Source: an uncultured Methylocystaceae bacterium
GTDB lineage: Bacteria > Pseudomonadota > Alphaproteobacteria > Rhizobiales > Beijerinckiaceae
DNA length: 64,000 nucleotides
Reading direction: 5' to 3'
Assembly: GCA_903870245.1 (NCBI GenBank)
Contig: CAIQCB010000059.1
Coordinates: forward strand, 27,146 to 91,145
The notes beneath the pieces are model-generated. The model was given only the letters and a program-made list of their open reading frames with translations, was not told the DNA's origin and did no database searches. A program made the position numbers and the translations under genes. This document shows positions 9,716-17,986 of this stretch, piece after piece; position 1 is the stretch's first letter; each line of letters opens with the position of its first letter.

Positions 9716-10603
9716 TCAGAAGGGACCGACCGGGAAATATTTAAGGTACATTTCTCCGAACACGCCGCGACGGGCGAGACGGGCGAGGGCGTAATCCAGC
9801 GCTCGCCGCAGAGGGAGGTTGCCCTTTTTGACGGCGACGCCAAGTCCGTCGCCGAAAAAACGCGGATCGACGAAGGCCCCGCCCCTGAATTCGCAGCAGT
9901 CGCCGGCTTCGGAGCCATTAAGCCAGTAGGATAGCGTTGTCGCGTCGCCGAAATGCGCCTGTACGCGGCCGGCTTTCAGCGCGGTCCGGGCCAGAGCCGG
10001 CGTCTCGAACGCCACGCGCGTCACCCTGGGATAAAAGGCGGCCAGAAAAGCTTCATGACGTGACCCCGCGACCACCGACACCGAGCGGTCGCCCAGCTTG
10101 TTGGGGGCAATGTCCTTCAGCAGCGAGTCCCGACGCAGGACAAAGCGTCCGGGAGTCAGGAAGTAAGGCGCAGTGAAATCGACCTGTGAGCGGGTTTCGT
10201 CGTTGATCGCCATCGCTGCGATGACAGCGTCGCCGCTGTTGTCGGCGAGCGAGGGAAGCAGAAGATCCCAGCCGCGGCGCTGGATCGTGCAGGTCGCTGC
10301 AAGCTCGGCGCAAATGGCGCGCGCAAGCTCGACGTCGAAACCGCCTAGCTGGCCGTCCGGCGTCTGGAAATTGAAGGGCGGATAATCGTCCTCGGTCAGA
10401 AAACGAATTTGCCGGGCTGCGGAGAGATCCGGCTTCTCCGGCATCCGGTTTGGGTCCCAGAACGAGGGAGGCGATTGACCAGCGGGCGATCCGGCGCGCG
10501 CCGCCCCGCTGGCGATCGCGGCCGCCAGCATCAGCGCCCCCAGCGCAAATGCCGCCGGGCGCCGCCGATTGCCAGCGCTCCAATACTGGATGATAGTCAA
10601 CAC
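9716..10603 (-). CDS. Family 3 periplasmic solute-binding protein (orphan)
   Basis: 295 residues with a hydrophobic export signal (about 16-38, ending ARAG). A type-2 periplasmic binding fold follows: DYPPFNFQTPDGQLGGFDVELARAI is the typical first lobe, with SRHEAFL and FGDATTLSYW in the second. Such proteins bind amino acids or other small ligands for ABC importers or sensor domains. No permease or ATPase is adjacent, and the next gene is a divergent glycosyltransferase 32 bp away. A cysteine pair (DCCEF) is present near residue 230. The ligand cannot be predicted from what I can see. Confidence 0.8.
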   Translation of the reverse strand: MLTIIQYWSAGNRRRPAAFALGALMLAAAIASGAARAGSPAGQSPPSFWDPNRMPEKPDLSAARQIRFLTEDDYPPFNFQTPDGQLGGFDVELARAICAELAATCTIQRRGWDLLLPSLADNSGDAVIAAMAINDETRSQVDFTAPYFLTPGRFVLRRDSLLKDIAPNKLGDRSVSVVAGSRHEAFLAAFYPRVTRVAFETPALARTALKAGRVQAHFGDATTLSYWLNGSEAGDCCEFRGGAFVDPRFFGDGLGVAVKKGNLPLRRALDYALARLARRGVFGEMYLKYFPVGPF

Positions 10604-10635
10604 GGTCTCTGATCCATCTCAGCGGTGTGTAGGGC

Positions 10636-12510
10636 ATGAGCAGGCCTTTGGTCGACAGTTTTTCGTCCGTGACGCCGGGTTCGAAGGCGTTTCCGGTTGA
10701 GATCGATTTTCTTCGGCGCCACGGGGTCTCCAGGGCGCGGCTTGCCAGGGCTTCTGTCCTTGCCCGTCGGCAAGGCGTCTCCGCCGACCGGGCGTTGCTG
10801 GCGGAAGGGATCGTCACCGAAAGCTGTTTTTACCGCGCGCTGGCGTCGCAGCTTGGCGTTCCCTTTTTGGAGGATCAGGCGGAAGTCGCGCCGGAAGGAA
10901 TGATGACCATTATGGACGGCTATGCGCGGCTGCATCGGCCGATTGACGGCGCGCATTGGCTGTTTGCCCCGACCGGGCCTGCGATCCTGCGGTTGATGAG
11001 CCTGTCACGGGTCGATGGCGAACTCCCGTTCTTTGTTATCACCACGCCCATGCTGCTGACGGCGGCCGTGCGCCGCGCCGCTTCAGCGCAGGCGGCGCAG
11101 CAGGCGGCTTTCAGCGCTGAGCGGATTGATGGCGAACTCTCCGCGCGCGCCTCTTTGCGCGCCCGTAGGCCGCTTCTGGTCGCCACATTTTTGCTCATGG
11201 CGCTGCTCGCCGGCTTGTGCGCGCCCCTGGCGCCCATCGCACGCGGCAGCGGCATGCTGCTGGGTCTGGCTTTTCTGGCGTCGATCGCGCTGCGACTGTT
11301 GGCCTGCGCCGCCAGTTTTTCGCCCGCGCCGCGCGGACAAAACCTCGATAACGCAACCTTGCCCGTCTACACTATTGTCATCGCGCTCTATCGCGAGGCT
11401 AATGTTGTGCAACAATTGGCCCGCGCTATCGATCGGCTCGATTACCCGCGCGCCAAGCTCGATGTGAAATTTGTCGTCGAAATCGACGATGAGGCCACGG
11501 CTCAAGCCTTGCGCGCGCATTCCCCCAAAGCGCCCAGTGAAATTGTCGTTGCGCCCAGAGGCGCGCCACGCACCAAGCCGCGCGCCCTCAACGTCGCCAT
11601 GCCGCTGGCGAGGGGGTCGCTGGTGGCGGTTTACGACGCCGAGGATGTGCCGGAGCCGGCTCAGTTACGGCGCGCGGCTGCGTTATTCGCCTCTTTGCCG
11701 AAGGAGGTCGCCTGTTTGCAAGCCAGCCTTGCGATCGACAATGCGTCACAGAACTGGATGACGGCCCTCTTCGCCATGGATTATGCGGCGCTCTTCGATG
11801 TCTATAACCGAGGTCTCGCTGCGCTCGATCTGCCGTTGTTTCTCGGCGGGACCTCCAATCACTTTCGCATCGAGGCCCTTCGCGAAATCGGTTTCTGGGA
11901 CGCTTTTAACGTCACCGAGGACGCTGATCTCGGCCTGCGTTTGGTCCGCGCGGGCTACGCTGTGCGCACTTTCGACTCCGAAACCTGGGAGGAAGCGCCG
12001 GGAGACTTCGTCGCCCTGGCGCGCCAGCGCACCCGCTGGCTCAAGGGATGGATGCAAACGGCGCTGGCGCATTGTCGTCACCCGGCGAGATTGTTTGGAG
12101 AGTTGGGGTGGCGTCGGGCTGCGGCGGTGATCGCTATGTTTGTCGGAGGCGTCCTTGGACCGCTGTTCGGGCCATTTTTCGCGGCGCGTTTCCTTCATGA
12201 TGTGATCTATGATGATTTGTTAAGACCGCAGGGCGGCGTCGAAACGGCCCTCGCGTTTCTTTGGTGCGGCGTCGCCGCGCTGGGTGTGGTCTCGCTGCTC
12301 TGGCCCCTCTGGATGGGCGTCCGGCGTAGAAAGCTTGTGCGTCATTGGCGAATGCTTTTATTTCTGCCGGTGTGGCTCGCCATGCTAACCTTCGCCGCCT
12401 GGCGGGCGTTTTCTGAATTATGGTTGCGGCCGTTTCATTGGGAAAAGACCGAGCATGGTTTCGCCCATCGCGAAACTCCCGAACCGATCAGGCAAAAAGC
12501 CACTGTTTGA
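10636..12510 (+). CDS. Membrane glycosyltransferase family 2 with GspE/MshE-like N-terminus
   Basis: 624 residues. Residues ~20-110 resemble the N-terminal domain of type II secretion ATPases (RRQGVSADRALLAEGIV, then FYRALASQLGVPFLE). Two membrane segments (~170-225) precede a GT-2 catalytic domain: YTIVIALYREANVV, the DxD-like VYDAEDVP (~333), TEDADLG (~428) and QRTRW (~463). Further membrane helices end the protein. The GT-2 part is of the processive, cellulose-synthase-like kind with QxxRW, so it probably polymerises and exports a polysaccharide; sugar and linkage are unknown. Start ATG at 10636 follows AGGG. Its last 23 bp overlap the convergent DGQHR gene. Confidence 0.85.
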   Translation: MSRPLVDSFSSVTPGSKAFPVEIDFLRRHGVSRARLARASVLARRQGVSADRALLAEGIVTESCFYRALASQLGVPFLEDQAEVAPEGMMTIMDGYARLHRPIDGAHWLFAPTGPAILRLMSLSRVDGELPFFVITTPMLLTAAVRRAASAQAAQQAAFSAERIDGELSARASLRARRPLLVATFLLMALLAGLCAPLAPIARGSGMLLGLAFLASIALRLLACAASFSPAPRGQNLDNATLPVYTIVIALYREANVVQQLARAIDRLDYPRAKLDVKFVVEIDDEATAQALRAHSPKAPSEIVVAPRGAPRTKPRALNVAMPLARGSLVAVYDAEDVPEPAQLRRAAALFASLPKEVACLQASLAIDNASQNWMTALFAMDYAALFDVYNRGLAALDLPLFLGGTSNHFRIEALREIGFWDAFNVTEDADLGLRLVRAGYAVRTFDSETWEEAPGDFVALARQRTRWLKGWMQTALAHCRHPARLFGELGWRRAAAVIAMFVGGVLGPLFGPFFAARFLHDVIYDDLLRPQGGVETALAFLWCGVAALGVVSLLWPLWMGVRRRKLVRHWRMLLFLPVWLAMLTFAAWRAFSELWLRPFHWEKTEHGFAHRETPEPIRQKATV

Positions 12511-13561
12511 TGAGAAATCCCGAAGACAAAGCCTTAGCGAAATATTCATGCAGCGCGGCGGTGGTGAGGCCGGCGCGCGGCAGTTCGGATTTCTTGAGCC
12601 GCCGGAAGAAGGGGATCAACACTTCCTCGAAATTCGCCACGGTGTAGTGTCCGCCATGACGGTCGGCGACGCGTTCCGCAACATTAACGAAGAGCTGCGT
12701 CAGCGCTTTGAATAAAACCGGATTGGCGAGTTGCGCGTCGAGATCGTGCAGCCCCAGCCCTCGACGGCAGGCGAGCAGATAGGGGTTAAGCACGTCGTAG
12801 ACGTCGGCGGCTGGGGCGCCTTCGAAGGCTTTGCGGATCGACCGCAGCGCCGCATTGAAAGTGACGCGCGAGATCATGCCCTTGCGTTTTTCCGCCGGAC
12901 TGAGAAGCCCGTTCAGCGCGCTGTCCTCGCGCTGGAAAAACAGATCGAACACGTCGTGCAGCAGAGCGTCGGTTTTCGATTCCACCTCGGAAAGACGGCG
13001 AATATCGAGCAGCAATTCGCCCGGCACCGGTTTCTGCTTGGTGTTGATGTCCATGAACAGCCGGCATTCCTGCGCGCGCGTTAAACGGTTGTAAATCACC
13101 ACAGGAGCGCTGACCGTCTTTTTCGCAAGCCGAAAGCCGAAGACGCGATGCTGGCCGTCGATGATCAGGAAGGCGCGCGGATCGGCGCGAAACGTGAGGT
13201 CGCCGCTGTCCCGGTCATACCGCAGATGCGCGCGGGTTTGCGCCGAGAGCACGATGGCTCCCGGCACTGTCCCGAATCCCGTGTCGATGTATTTCGCGAT
13301 GGCGCGGGCGCGGCGTTCGTCGAGGAGACGCTGGAAGCCGTCGATAGGGTTCTCGTTGCGCGGTTCAACAACGCATGCCTGAGCGAGCACGTCGCTGGGG
13401 AGAACGGTGGAGAAGAAACGGTGGCGGCCCTGTTCGACGAGCAGCGCGCGGCCTTTGAATTTCTCGCCTTCGGCGGCGAGATCATGATGACCTGAATGCG
13501 CATCGCTCAGGCTTTGAAGCGAAGGGGACTCGTCCGTGACGGGGGCGGGGTCGCGATCCAT
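12488..13561 (-). CDS. DGQHR-domain protein (DndB-like), orphan
   Basis: 357 residues. Contains the signature DGQHRVFGFR and a downstream FMDINTKQKPVP stretch, both typical of the DGQHR/DndB family. DndB regulates or accompanies DNA phosphorothioation (Dnd) systems, and DGQHR proteins also occur alone in defence islands. No dndACDE or restriction genes are visible here, so its role is open. I placed the start at the ATG at 13561 because the frame upstream is low-complexity; GAGGAA lies 11 bases upstream. It converges with the glycosyltransferase gene, overlapping its 3' end by 23 bp. Confidence 0.8.
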   Translation of the reverse strand: MDRDPAPVTDESPSLQSLSDAHSGHHDLAAEGEKFKGRALLVEQGRHRFFSTVLPSDVLAQACVVEPRNENPIDGFQRLLDERRARAIAKYIDTGFGTVPGAIVLSAQTRAHLRYDRDSGDLTFRADPRAFLIIDGQHRVFGFRLAKKTVSAPVVIYNRLTRAQECRLFMDINTKQKPVPGELLLDIRRLSEVESKTDALLHDVFDLFFQREDSALNGLLSPAEKRKGMISRVTFNAALRSIRKAFEGAPAADVYDVLNPYLLACRRGLGLHDLDAQLANPVLFKALTQLFVNVAERVADRHGGHYTVANFEEVLIPFFRRLKKSELPRAGLTTAALHEYFAKALSSGFLIKQWLFA

Positions 13562-13817
13562 GGTCCCAGATTCCTCGAAGCGCGAAGCGTGACAGCCTCC
13601 GCGAGAGCCGACTCGACGAATCAAAACGAACGCTTTCCAGCGAAGGCTAGGCGCGAAAGACAGGGCTCACAAGCCTGTTTTTGCGATCTGTGTTTTCAGT
13701 GCTGGCTTGGGCGGCCAGGCGCCCGGGGCCTCCTGGCCCGTCCAGCATGCTGGCCTTGGTCGTGTTTTCGCCGCATCGGACGTTCAAACATGCGTCATTA
13801 ACATCAAAGGAGCCATC

Positions 13818-14126
13818 ATGATCCTGCGCACCACCCTCATTCTCTCGGCGCTGGCGATCGGCGTCTCGGGCGCTTCTGCAAAAGTCGCTTCTACAAAAGG
13901 TTCTTCTGCAAAAGCCGTATCCGAGAAAGGCGCATCCGGGAAAGTCGAATCCGCGCAAGTTCCCCACTTCACCCATTCAGGCGGACGCCATTCCGACAGT
14001 CACCGCCACTTACAGCGCTGGAACAATATGTATCCCGGAGCCGCCAGACATTCCGGGGCGAACGATAGTCGGGGCTATGTCCGCAATTCCGGACCGCGCT
14101 TTCACGGGCCGCATCGGGACTGGTGA
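13818..14126 (+). CDS. Small secreted Lys/Ser- and His-rich protein
   Basis: 102 residues. A signal peptide (about 1-21, ending SGASA) precedes a Lys/Ser/Ala stretch with a loose repeat (KVASTKGSSAKAVSEKGASGK), then a His/Arg/Gly-rich tail (HSGGRHSDSHRH, FHGPHRDW). Start ATG at 13818 is preceded by AAAGGAG. No known domain is recognised. The His-rich tail might bind metal, which is only a guess. Confidence 0.7.
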   Translation: MILRTTLILSALAIGVSGASAKVASTKGSSAKAVSEKGASGKVESAQVPHFTHSGGRHSDSHRHLQRWNNMYPGAARHSGANDSRGYVRNSGPRFHGPHRDW

Positions 14127-14136
14127 GCGTTACAGG

Positions 14137-15111
14137 TCATTGCGCCTTCGACGCGAGCCTGCGGTATAACTCGCGGGCCAGAAAGGCGAGAGCGATGCAG
14201 CTATGCGGCGTCGTGATGGCGAAATGATAAGCCAGCGCCGTCGAGAGCGCCTCCTCCTTGCTCGCGCCGTTGAAGGCGACGAGATAGGACATGATCCCCG
14301 CCTCGACGACGCCCAGGCCGGCAGGGCTGGTCGGCACCGCGATCGCCAGCGCCACGATCAAAAGTAATGTCATGGCGCCCAGAACTCCCGGACCGGCGCC
14401 ATGTAAAAAAGCGTTGAAGGCGAATGTCGCAAGAAGCACATTCGTCGCCCAGATCGCCGCAGTGAACGCCGCCGCCCGGCCAATCGGATGATCAATCGCC
14501 TTCAGGTCGGCGCGCGCGCGTTCCGTATCCAGTCCCAGGGATTTAAGGATTGGCCAGTCGCCGACATGCGCGACAATATTTTCCGCATTCGCCCGGATCG
14601 CATAGAGGCCGGCGACCCCCAGCGCCCCGATCGCACATAGCGGCGCCAGCACGCCGAGATCGACGACGCCCGTCCCGGCGCCCAGCACGACGAGAAGCGC
14701 TACAATGATGAGCGCCGCCAGATCGTACAGTTTTTCAATAACGACAGACACTCCGAGCGCGCCGACCGGGTAATCGAAAATTGTATGGCCAATATATATC
14801 TTGGCTCCCTCGCCGAGCCGGAAAGGCAACAGACTGTTGAGTGTGAAGCCGACCGTCGTGATGATCAGGGAGGGGTAGAACCTTCCACCCAGGATCGTTG
14901 CGAAACGCGATGAATAAAAAGTCAGATCGATAAGGTTGATCGCCATCGACGCAACAATCGCCGTTGGCGGGATGTTGCCCAGTGCGAGCATCAGTTGCGT
15001 GAAATCGATGTTGTTCCTCAGCCACCAGGCGAGGTAGGCGAAAAAGCAGAGATTGAGGAGGATCAACGCCTCCTTTTGCCGTTTCGCGACGGCTTTCAGT
15101 CGTCTCTTCAT
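14137..15111 (-). CDS. Lysylphosphatidylglycerol-synthase-TM-like (UPF0104) membrane protein
   Basis: 324 residues with about eight hydrophobic helices and the family-type segments FTLNSLLPFRLGEGAKIY and PTSPAGLGVVEAGIMSYL, which mark the UPF0104/AglD-MprF flippase-like domain. Members move or modify lipids at the inner membrane, for example MprF flippase domains and HpnL-type proteins. It begins 18 bp after ccmB on the same strand, so it may be co-transcribed with ccmAB, in the place where ccmC would be expected. The substrate is unknown. Confidence 0.8.
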   Translation of the reverse strand: MKRRLKAVAKRQKEALILLNLCFFAYLAWWLRNNIDFTQLMLALGNIPPTAIVASMAINLIDLTFYSSRFATILGGRFYPSLIITTVGFTLNSLLPFRLGEGAKIYIGHTIFDYPVGALGVSVVIEKLYDLAALIIVALLVVLGAGTGVVDLGVLAPLCAIGALGVAGLYAIRANAENIVAHVGDWPILKSLGLDTERARADLKAIDHPIGRAAAFTAAIWATNVLLATFAFNAFLHGAGPGVLGAMTLLLIVALAIAVPTSPAGLGVVEAGIMSYLVAFNGASKEEALSTALAYHFAITTPHSCIALAFLARELYRRLASKAQ

Positions 15112-15129
15112 GATGCGGCGGTCCGGGTC

Positions 15130-15801
15130 CTATTCGCCGAGATGGCGTAAAGCCGCCGCCGCCGCGAAGGGACACAGCGCGACGGCGACCAGGGTAATCG
15201 CGCACAAGATTGCGAAAGGAGAAAGAAAGGGCACGGGGCCGCCCGCCGCGGCCTCTGCCGCAGAGACGCCAAAGATCAGCACAGGGATCGTCAGCGGCAA
15301 CACCAGTAACGCCATGAGCAGGCCGCCGCGCCGCACCGTCACGGTGGCGGCGGCGCCGATCGCGCCGATCAGGGTTAGCGCCGGCGTGCCGACCAGCAGG
15401 GTGGCGACGACGCCGAGCAGCGCCATCCGCTCCTGTTGCAGCATCAGTCCCAGAAACGGCGCGGCGAAAATCAGGGGTAGGCCGGTGGCCATCCAGTGCG
15501 CCGCGCATTTGACCAGCACGGCCACTTCGAGGGGCGTTTCGCCCATGTGCAGCAAATCGAGCGAGCCGTCCTCTGCGTCGGCCTGAAACAGGCGGTCGAA
15601 AGCGAGCAGGCTCGCGAGCAATGCGGCGATCCACAAGACGGCGGGGCCGATCCGCGCCAGCAGATTGGGATCGGGCCCGACGGCGAAAGGCACGATCACC
15701 ACAAGGGTTAGAAAAAACACCACGCCCATCGCGCCGGAGCCGCCGATGCGACGGGCGATTCTCCACTCGCGCAAAAACAGGGCGAAGACCGCCGAGGTCA
15801 T
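15130..15801 (-). CDS. ccmB: Haem exporter / cytochrome c maturation protein CcmB
   Basis: 223 residues, all-helical membrane protein with about six segments. LFLREWRIARRIGG at the N-terminus and the Asp/Glu-rich loop FQADAEDGSLDLL are typical of CcmB, the permease partner of CcmA in c-type cytochrome maturation (system I). The start ATG at 15801 overlaps the ccmA stop (ATGA), indicating translational coupling. ccmC, ccmD and ccmG are not downstream, unlike the usual order in related bacteria. Confidence 0.9.
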   Translation of the reverse strand: MTSAVFALFLREWRIARRIGGSGAMGVVFFLTLVVIVPFAVGPDPNLLARIGPAVLWIAALLASLLAFDRLFQADAEDGSLDLLHMGETPLEVAVLVKCAAHWMATGLPLIFAAPFLGLMLQQERMALLGVVATLLVGTPALTLIGAIGAAATVTVRRGGLLMALLVLPLTIPVLIFGVSAAEAAAGGPVPFLSPFAILCAITLVAVALCPFAAAAALRHLGE

Positions 15802-16484
15802 GCCGGCGCCCCCAGCGCCAGCTCGGCGACGCCGTCGAGCCCGAGCGATTCGTGGGTCGCCGCGACGATCAGGCCGCCGAGGGAACAATGCGCTTGCATC
15901 ATTTGCGCGATTTTTTCCCGCGACGCGCGGTCGAGCGCCGTTAGCGGTTCGTCGAGAAGCCAGAGCGGCCGCCAGACGACCAGAAGCCTTGCCAGCGCCG
16001 CGCGTCGTTTTTGGCCGGCTGAGAGCGCGCCGAAGGGGGCATGGAGGGCGTGGGAGAGGCCGACGGCCGCCAGCGCCTCGGCCGGGGGACGGCTGCGCCG
16101 GTCACGCCCGCCGCCAAGATAAGCGGCCCAGAAATCAAGGTTTTCGCCGACGCTCAAGGCCGCTTTCATGCCGTCGGCATGGGCGAGATAATGCGAAAGT
16201 CGGATGACATCGGCGTCCGGCGCCCCGCCTTCCAGCGCAATGGTCCCGGCGGCGAGCGGCAAAAGCCCGGCGAGGGCGCGCAGCAGGGTCGATTTGCCGA
16301 CGCCGTTGCGGCCGGTGACCACCAGCGCGCCGCCGCCGGCCAGACGAAAATCGACATTGTCCAGAACCCGCCGCCCGCCGCGCGCAACGCAAACCCCCGC
16401 GACCCTTAGCCGCAAAATCGGGGGGGCATCCGCCGGCTGACGGAACGTGGGAGGTCTTCCGGGGAGGGCGCCGGGCTCAGTCAT
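15798..16484 (-). CDS. ccmA: Haem exporter ATPase CcmA
   Basis: 228 residues, ABC ATPase. Walker A GRNGVGKST (58-66), signature LSAGQKRR, Walker B LWLLDEP and switch histidine in ATHES are present. The pairing with CcmB identifies it as CcmA, which powers the CcmABC(D) step that releases holo-CcmE in cytochrome c biogenesis. The first ~22 residues are Pro-rich and outside the ATPase fold, so the true start could be slightly further in, but no other ATG lies before the fold. It is divergent from the sphingolipid-type operon, with 176 bp between. Confidence 0.9.
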   Translation of the reverse strand: MTEPGALPGRPPTFRQPADAPPILRLRVAGVCVARGGRRVLDNVDFRLAGGGALVVTGRNGVGKSTLLRALAGLLPLAAGTIALEGGAPDADVIRLSHYLAHADGMKAALSVGENLDFWAAYLGGGRDRRSRPPAEALAAVGLSHALHAPFGALSAGQKRRAALARLLVVWRPLWLLDEPLTALDRASREKIAQMMQAHCSLGGLIVAATHESLGLDGVAELALGAPA

Positions 16485-16643
16485 CGAGAAATCAATAAAG
16501 AAAGCGCTCGCGCTGCGCCAGAGCCGTGAGACTGGCGTCAGGGCCGCCGTGGTGATAATCAACGCGTTCATCCCCGGGGCGCCGCACTGATTTGCGCCCC
16601 GATGTCGCGGCGCGCCGGGCGCCCCGCCAGGACTGGGACATCG

Positions 16644-16665
16644 ACCTACGTGAGACCTACGTGAG
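16644..16665 (+). repeat. Perfect 11-bp tandem duplication at a start codon
   Basis: ACCTACGTGAG occurs twice back-to-back. The second copy supplies the probable GTG start (16661) of the serine-palmitoyltransferase-like gene. The first supplies another GTG (16650) in a different frame that stops after four codons. Confidence 0.8.
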
Positions 16666-17947
16666 CAAGCACAAAAGCCTTTCGGATTTCGCCGCGCGGA
16701 GATTCCGTCTCGCCGGCAGCGCGCTTCTGGAGTTGAACGATCCGTTTTTTGCCCAGCTTGACAAGCTGCGCGCCGAACGCGCCGCAAAAGGCAAGAATTT
16801 CGTCAGCTTCGCAAATTACGATTATCTCGGTCTCGCCGGCCATCCGCAGATCAAGGCCGAGGCGAAGCGAGAGATCGACGACCTGGGCATCGGCGCGCTG
16901 GCGTCGCGTCTGGTCGGCGGCGAACGCTCGACCCACAAGCTGTTCGAGGCGGAAATCGCCAAATTCATCGGTATGGAAAGCGCTTTGACGCTGGTGTCCG
17001 GTTATCTCGCCAACGTCACCACCATCGCCTGGTTGATGAACGGCAAGCGCGACGCGATTTTTATCGATGAACTGGCGCATAACAGCATCGTTTCCGGCAC
17101 GGACGGCGCGGTAGCGGAGGTCATCAAGTTCCGCCACAATGATCTGGATCATCTCGAACATTTGCTTCAGCGCAAACGCGAGGAGTATCGCAATGTGCTG
17201 ATCGTCGTCGAAGGCGTCTACAGCATGGACGGCGATACCGCCGATCTGCCGCGCCTACTCGATATTCGCGATCGTCACGGGGTCTGGCTGCTGGTTGACG
17301 AAGCGCACTCGCTCGGCGTTCTCGGCAAGACCGGGCGCGGGCTCGCCGAACATCAGGGCGTCGACGCCTCGCGCATCGATCTTGTGGTCGGCACGCTGTC
17401 GAAATCGCTCGCAACATGTGGCGGCTACGTCTGCGCCAAAAAGGGCGTGATCGACTGGTTCCGCTTCACTCTGCCGGGATTCGTCTACAGCGTCGGTCTT
17501 TCGCCGGTAATTCTGACGGCGGCGCGCACGGCTCTGCATCTGATGCAGGAGGAGACCTGGCGGATCGACAAGCTCGCCGCCAACGCCGAATTGTTCCGAC
17601 AGGTGGCGCATGAGAATGGCTTCTCGACCGGCCCGGCGATCGGCCGCGGCGTCGTGCCCATTCTTTTCGACAGCGACATCGAGACCATGTGGGCGGCCCA
17701 GCATTTGCTGGAAGAGGGGTATTATGTGCCTCCGGTGGTCCGCATTGGCGTGCCAAAGGACGGCCCGCGGCTTCGCTTCTTCTTTTCGACCAATCATACA
17801 GAGGAGGAAATCCGCGGAGTGATCGCCTGTCTCAAGCGCATCCCGCCGGTGAGCGAGGAGGCGCAGAGAATTGTCGCCGAAGCCATGTCTGGCGTGACCA
17901 GCCGCCGCGCGCCCGCCGCCCTGGAGAGCTCGGCCGCGTCATCATGA
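16661..17947 (+). CDS. Serine palmitoyltransferase-like alpha-oxoamine synthase
   Basis: 428 residues, fold-type I PLP enzyme. Signatures are NYDYLGLAGHP, GSRL-like ASRLVGGERSTHKLFE, DEAHSLGVLGKTGRG (cofactor Asp/His) and GTLSKSLATCGGY with the Schiff-base Lys248. The family (SPT, ALAS, KBL, AONS) condenses an amino acid with an acyl thioester. Three downstream lipid genes favour serine palmitoyltransferase making 3-ketosphinganine in the cytoplasm. The frame is open from a TTG at 16592, but I chose GTG at 16661, where similarity begins; no good ribosome-binding site decides it. The next gene starts 39 bp on. Pathway assignment is inference; the oxoamine-synthase fold is plain. Confidence 0.8.
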   Translation: MSKHKSLSDFAARRFRLAGSALLELNDPFFAQLDKLRAERAAKGKNFVSFANYDYLGLAGHPQIKAEAKREIDDLGIGALASRLVGGERSTHKLFEAEIAKFIGMESALTLVSGYLANVTTIAWLMNGKRDAIFIDELAHNSIVSGTDGAVAEVIKFRHNDLDHLEHLLQRKREEYRNVLIVVEGVYSMDGDTADLPRLLDIRDRHGVWLLVDEAHSLGVLGKTGRGLAEHQGVDASRIDLVVGTLSKSLATCGGYVCAKKGVIDWFRFTLPGFVYSVGLSPVILTAARTALHLMQEETWRIDKLAANAELFRQVAHENGFSTGPAIGRGVVPILFDSDIETMWAAQHLLEEGYYVPPVVRIGVPKDGPRLRFFFSTNHTEEEIRGVIACLKRIPPVSEEAQRIVAEAMSGVTSRRAPAALESSAASS

Positions 17948-17986
17948 CGCTTTCGCTCGCGAAGCACGATCTTTAGGACTGACACC

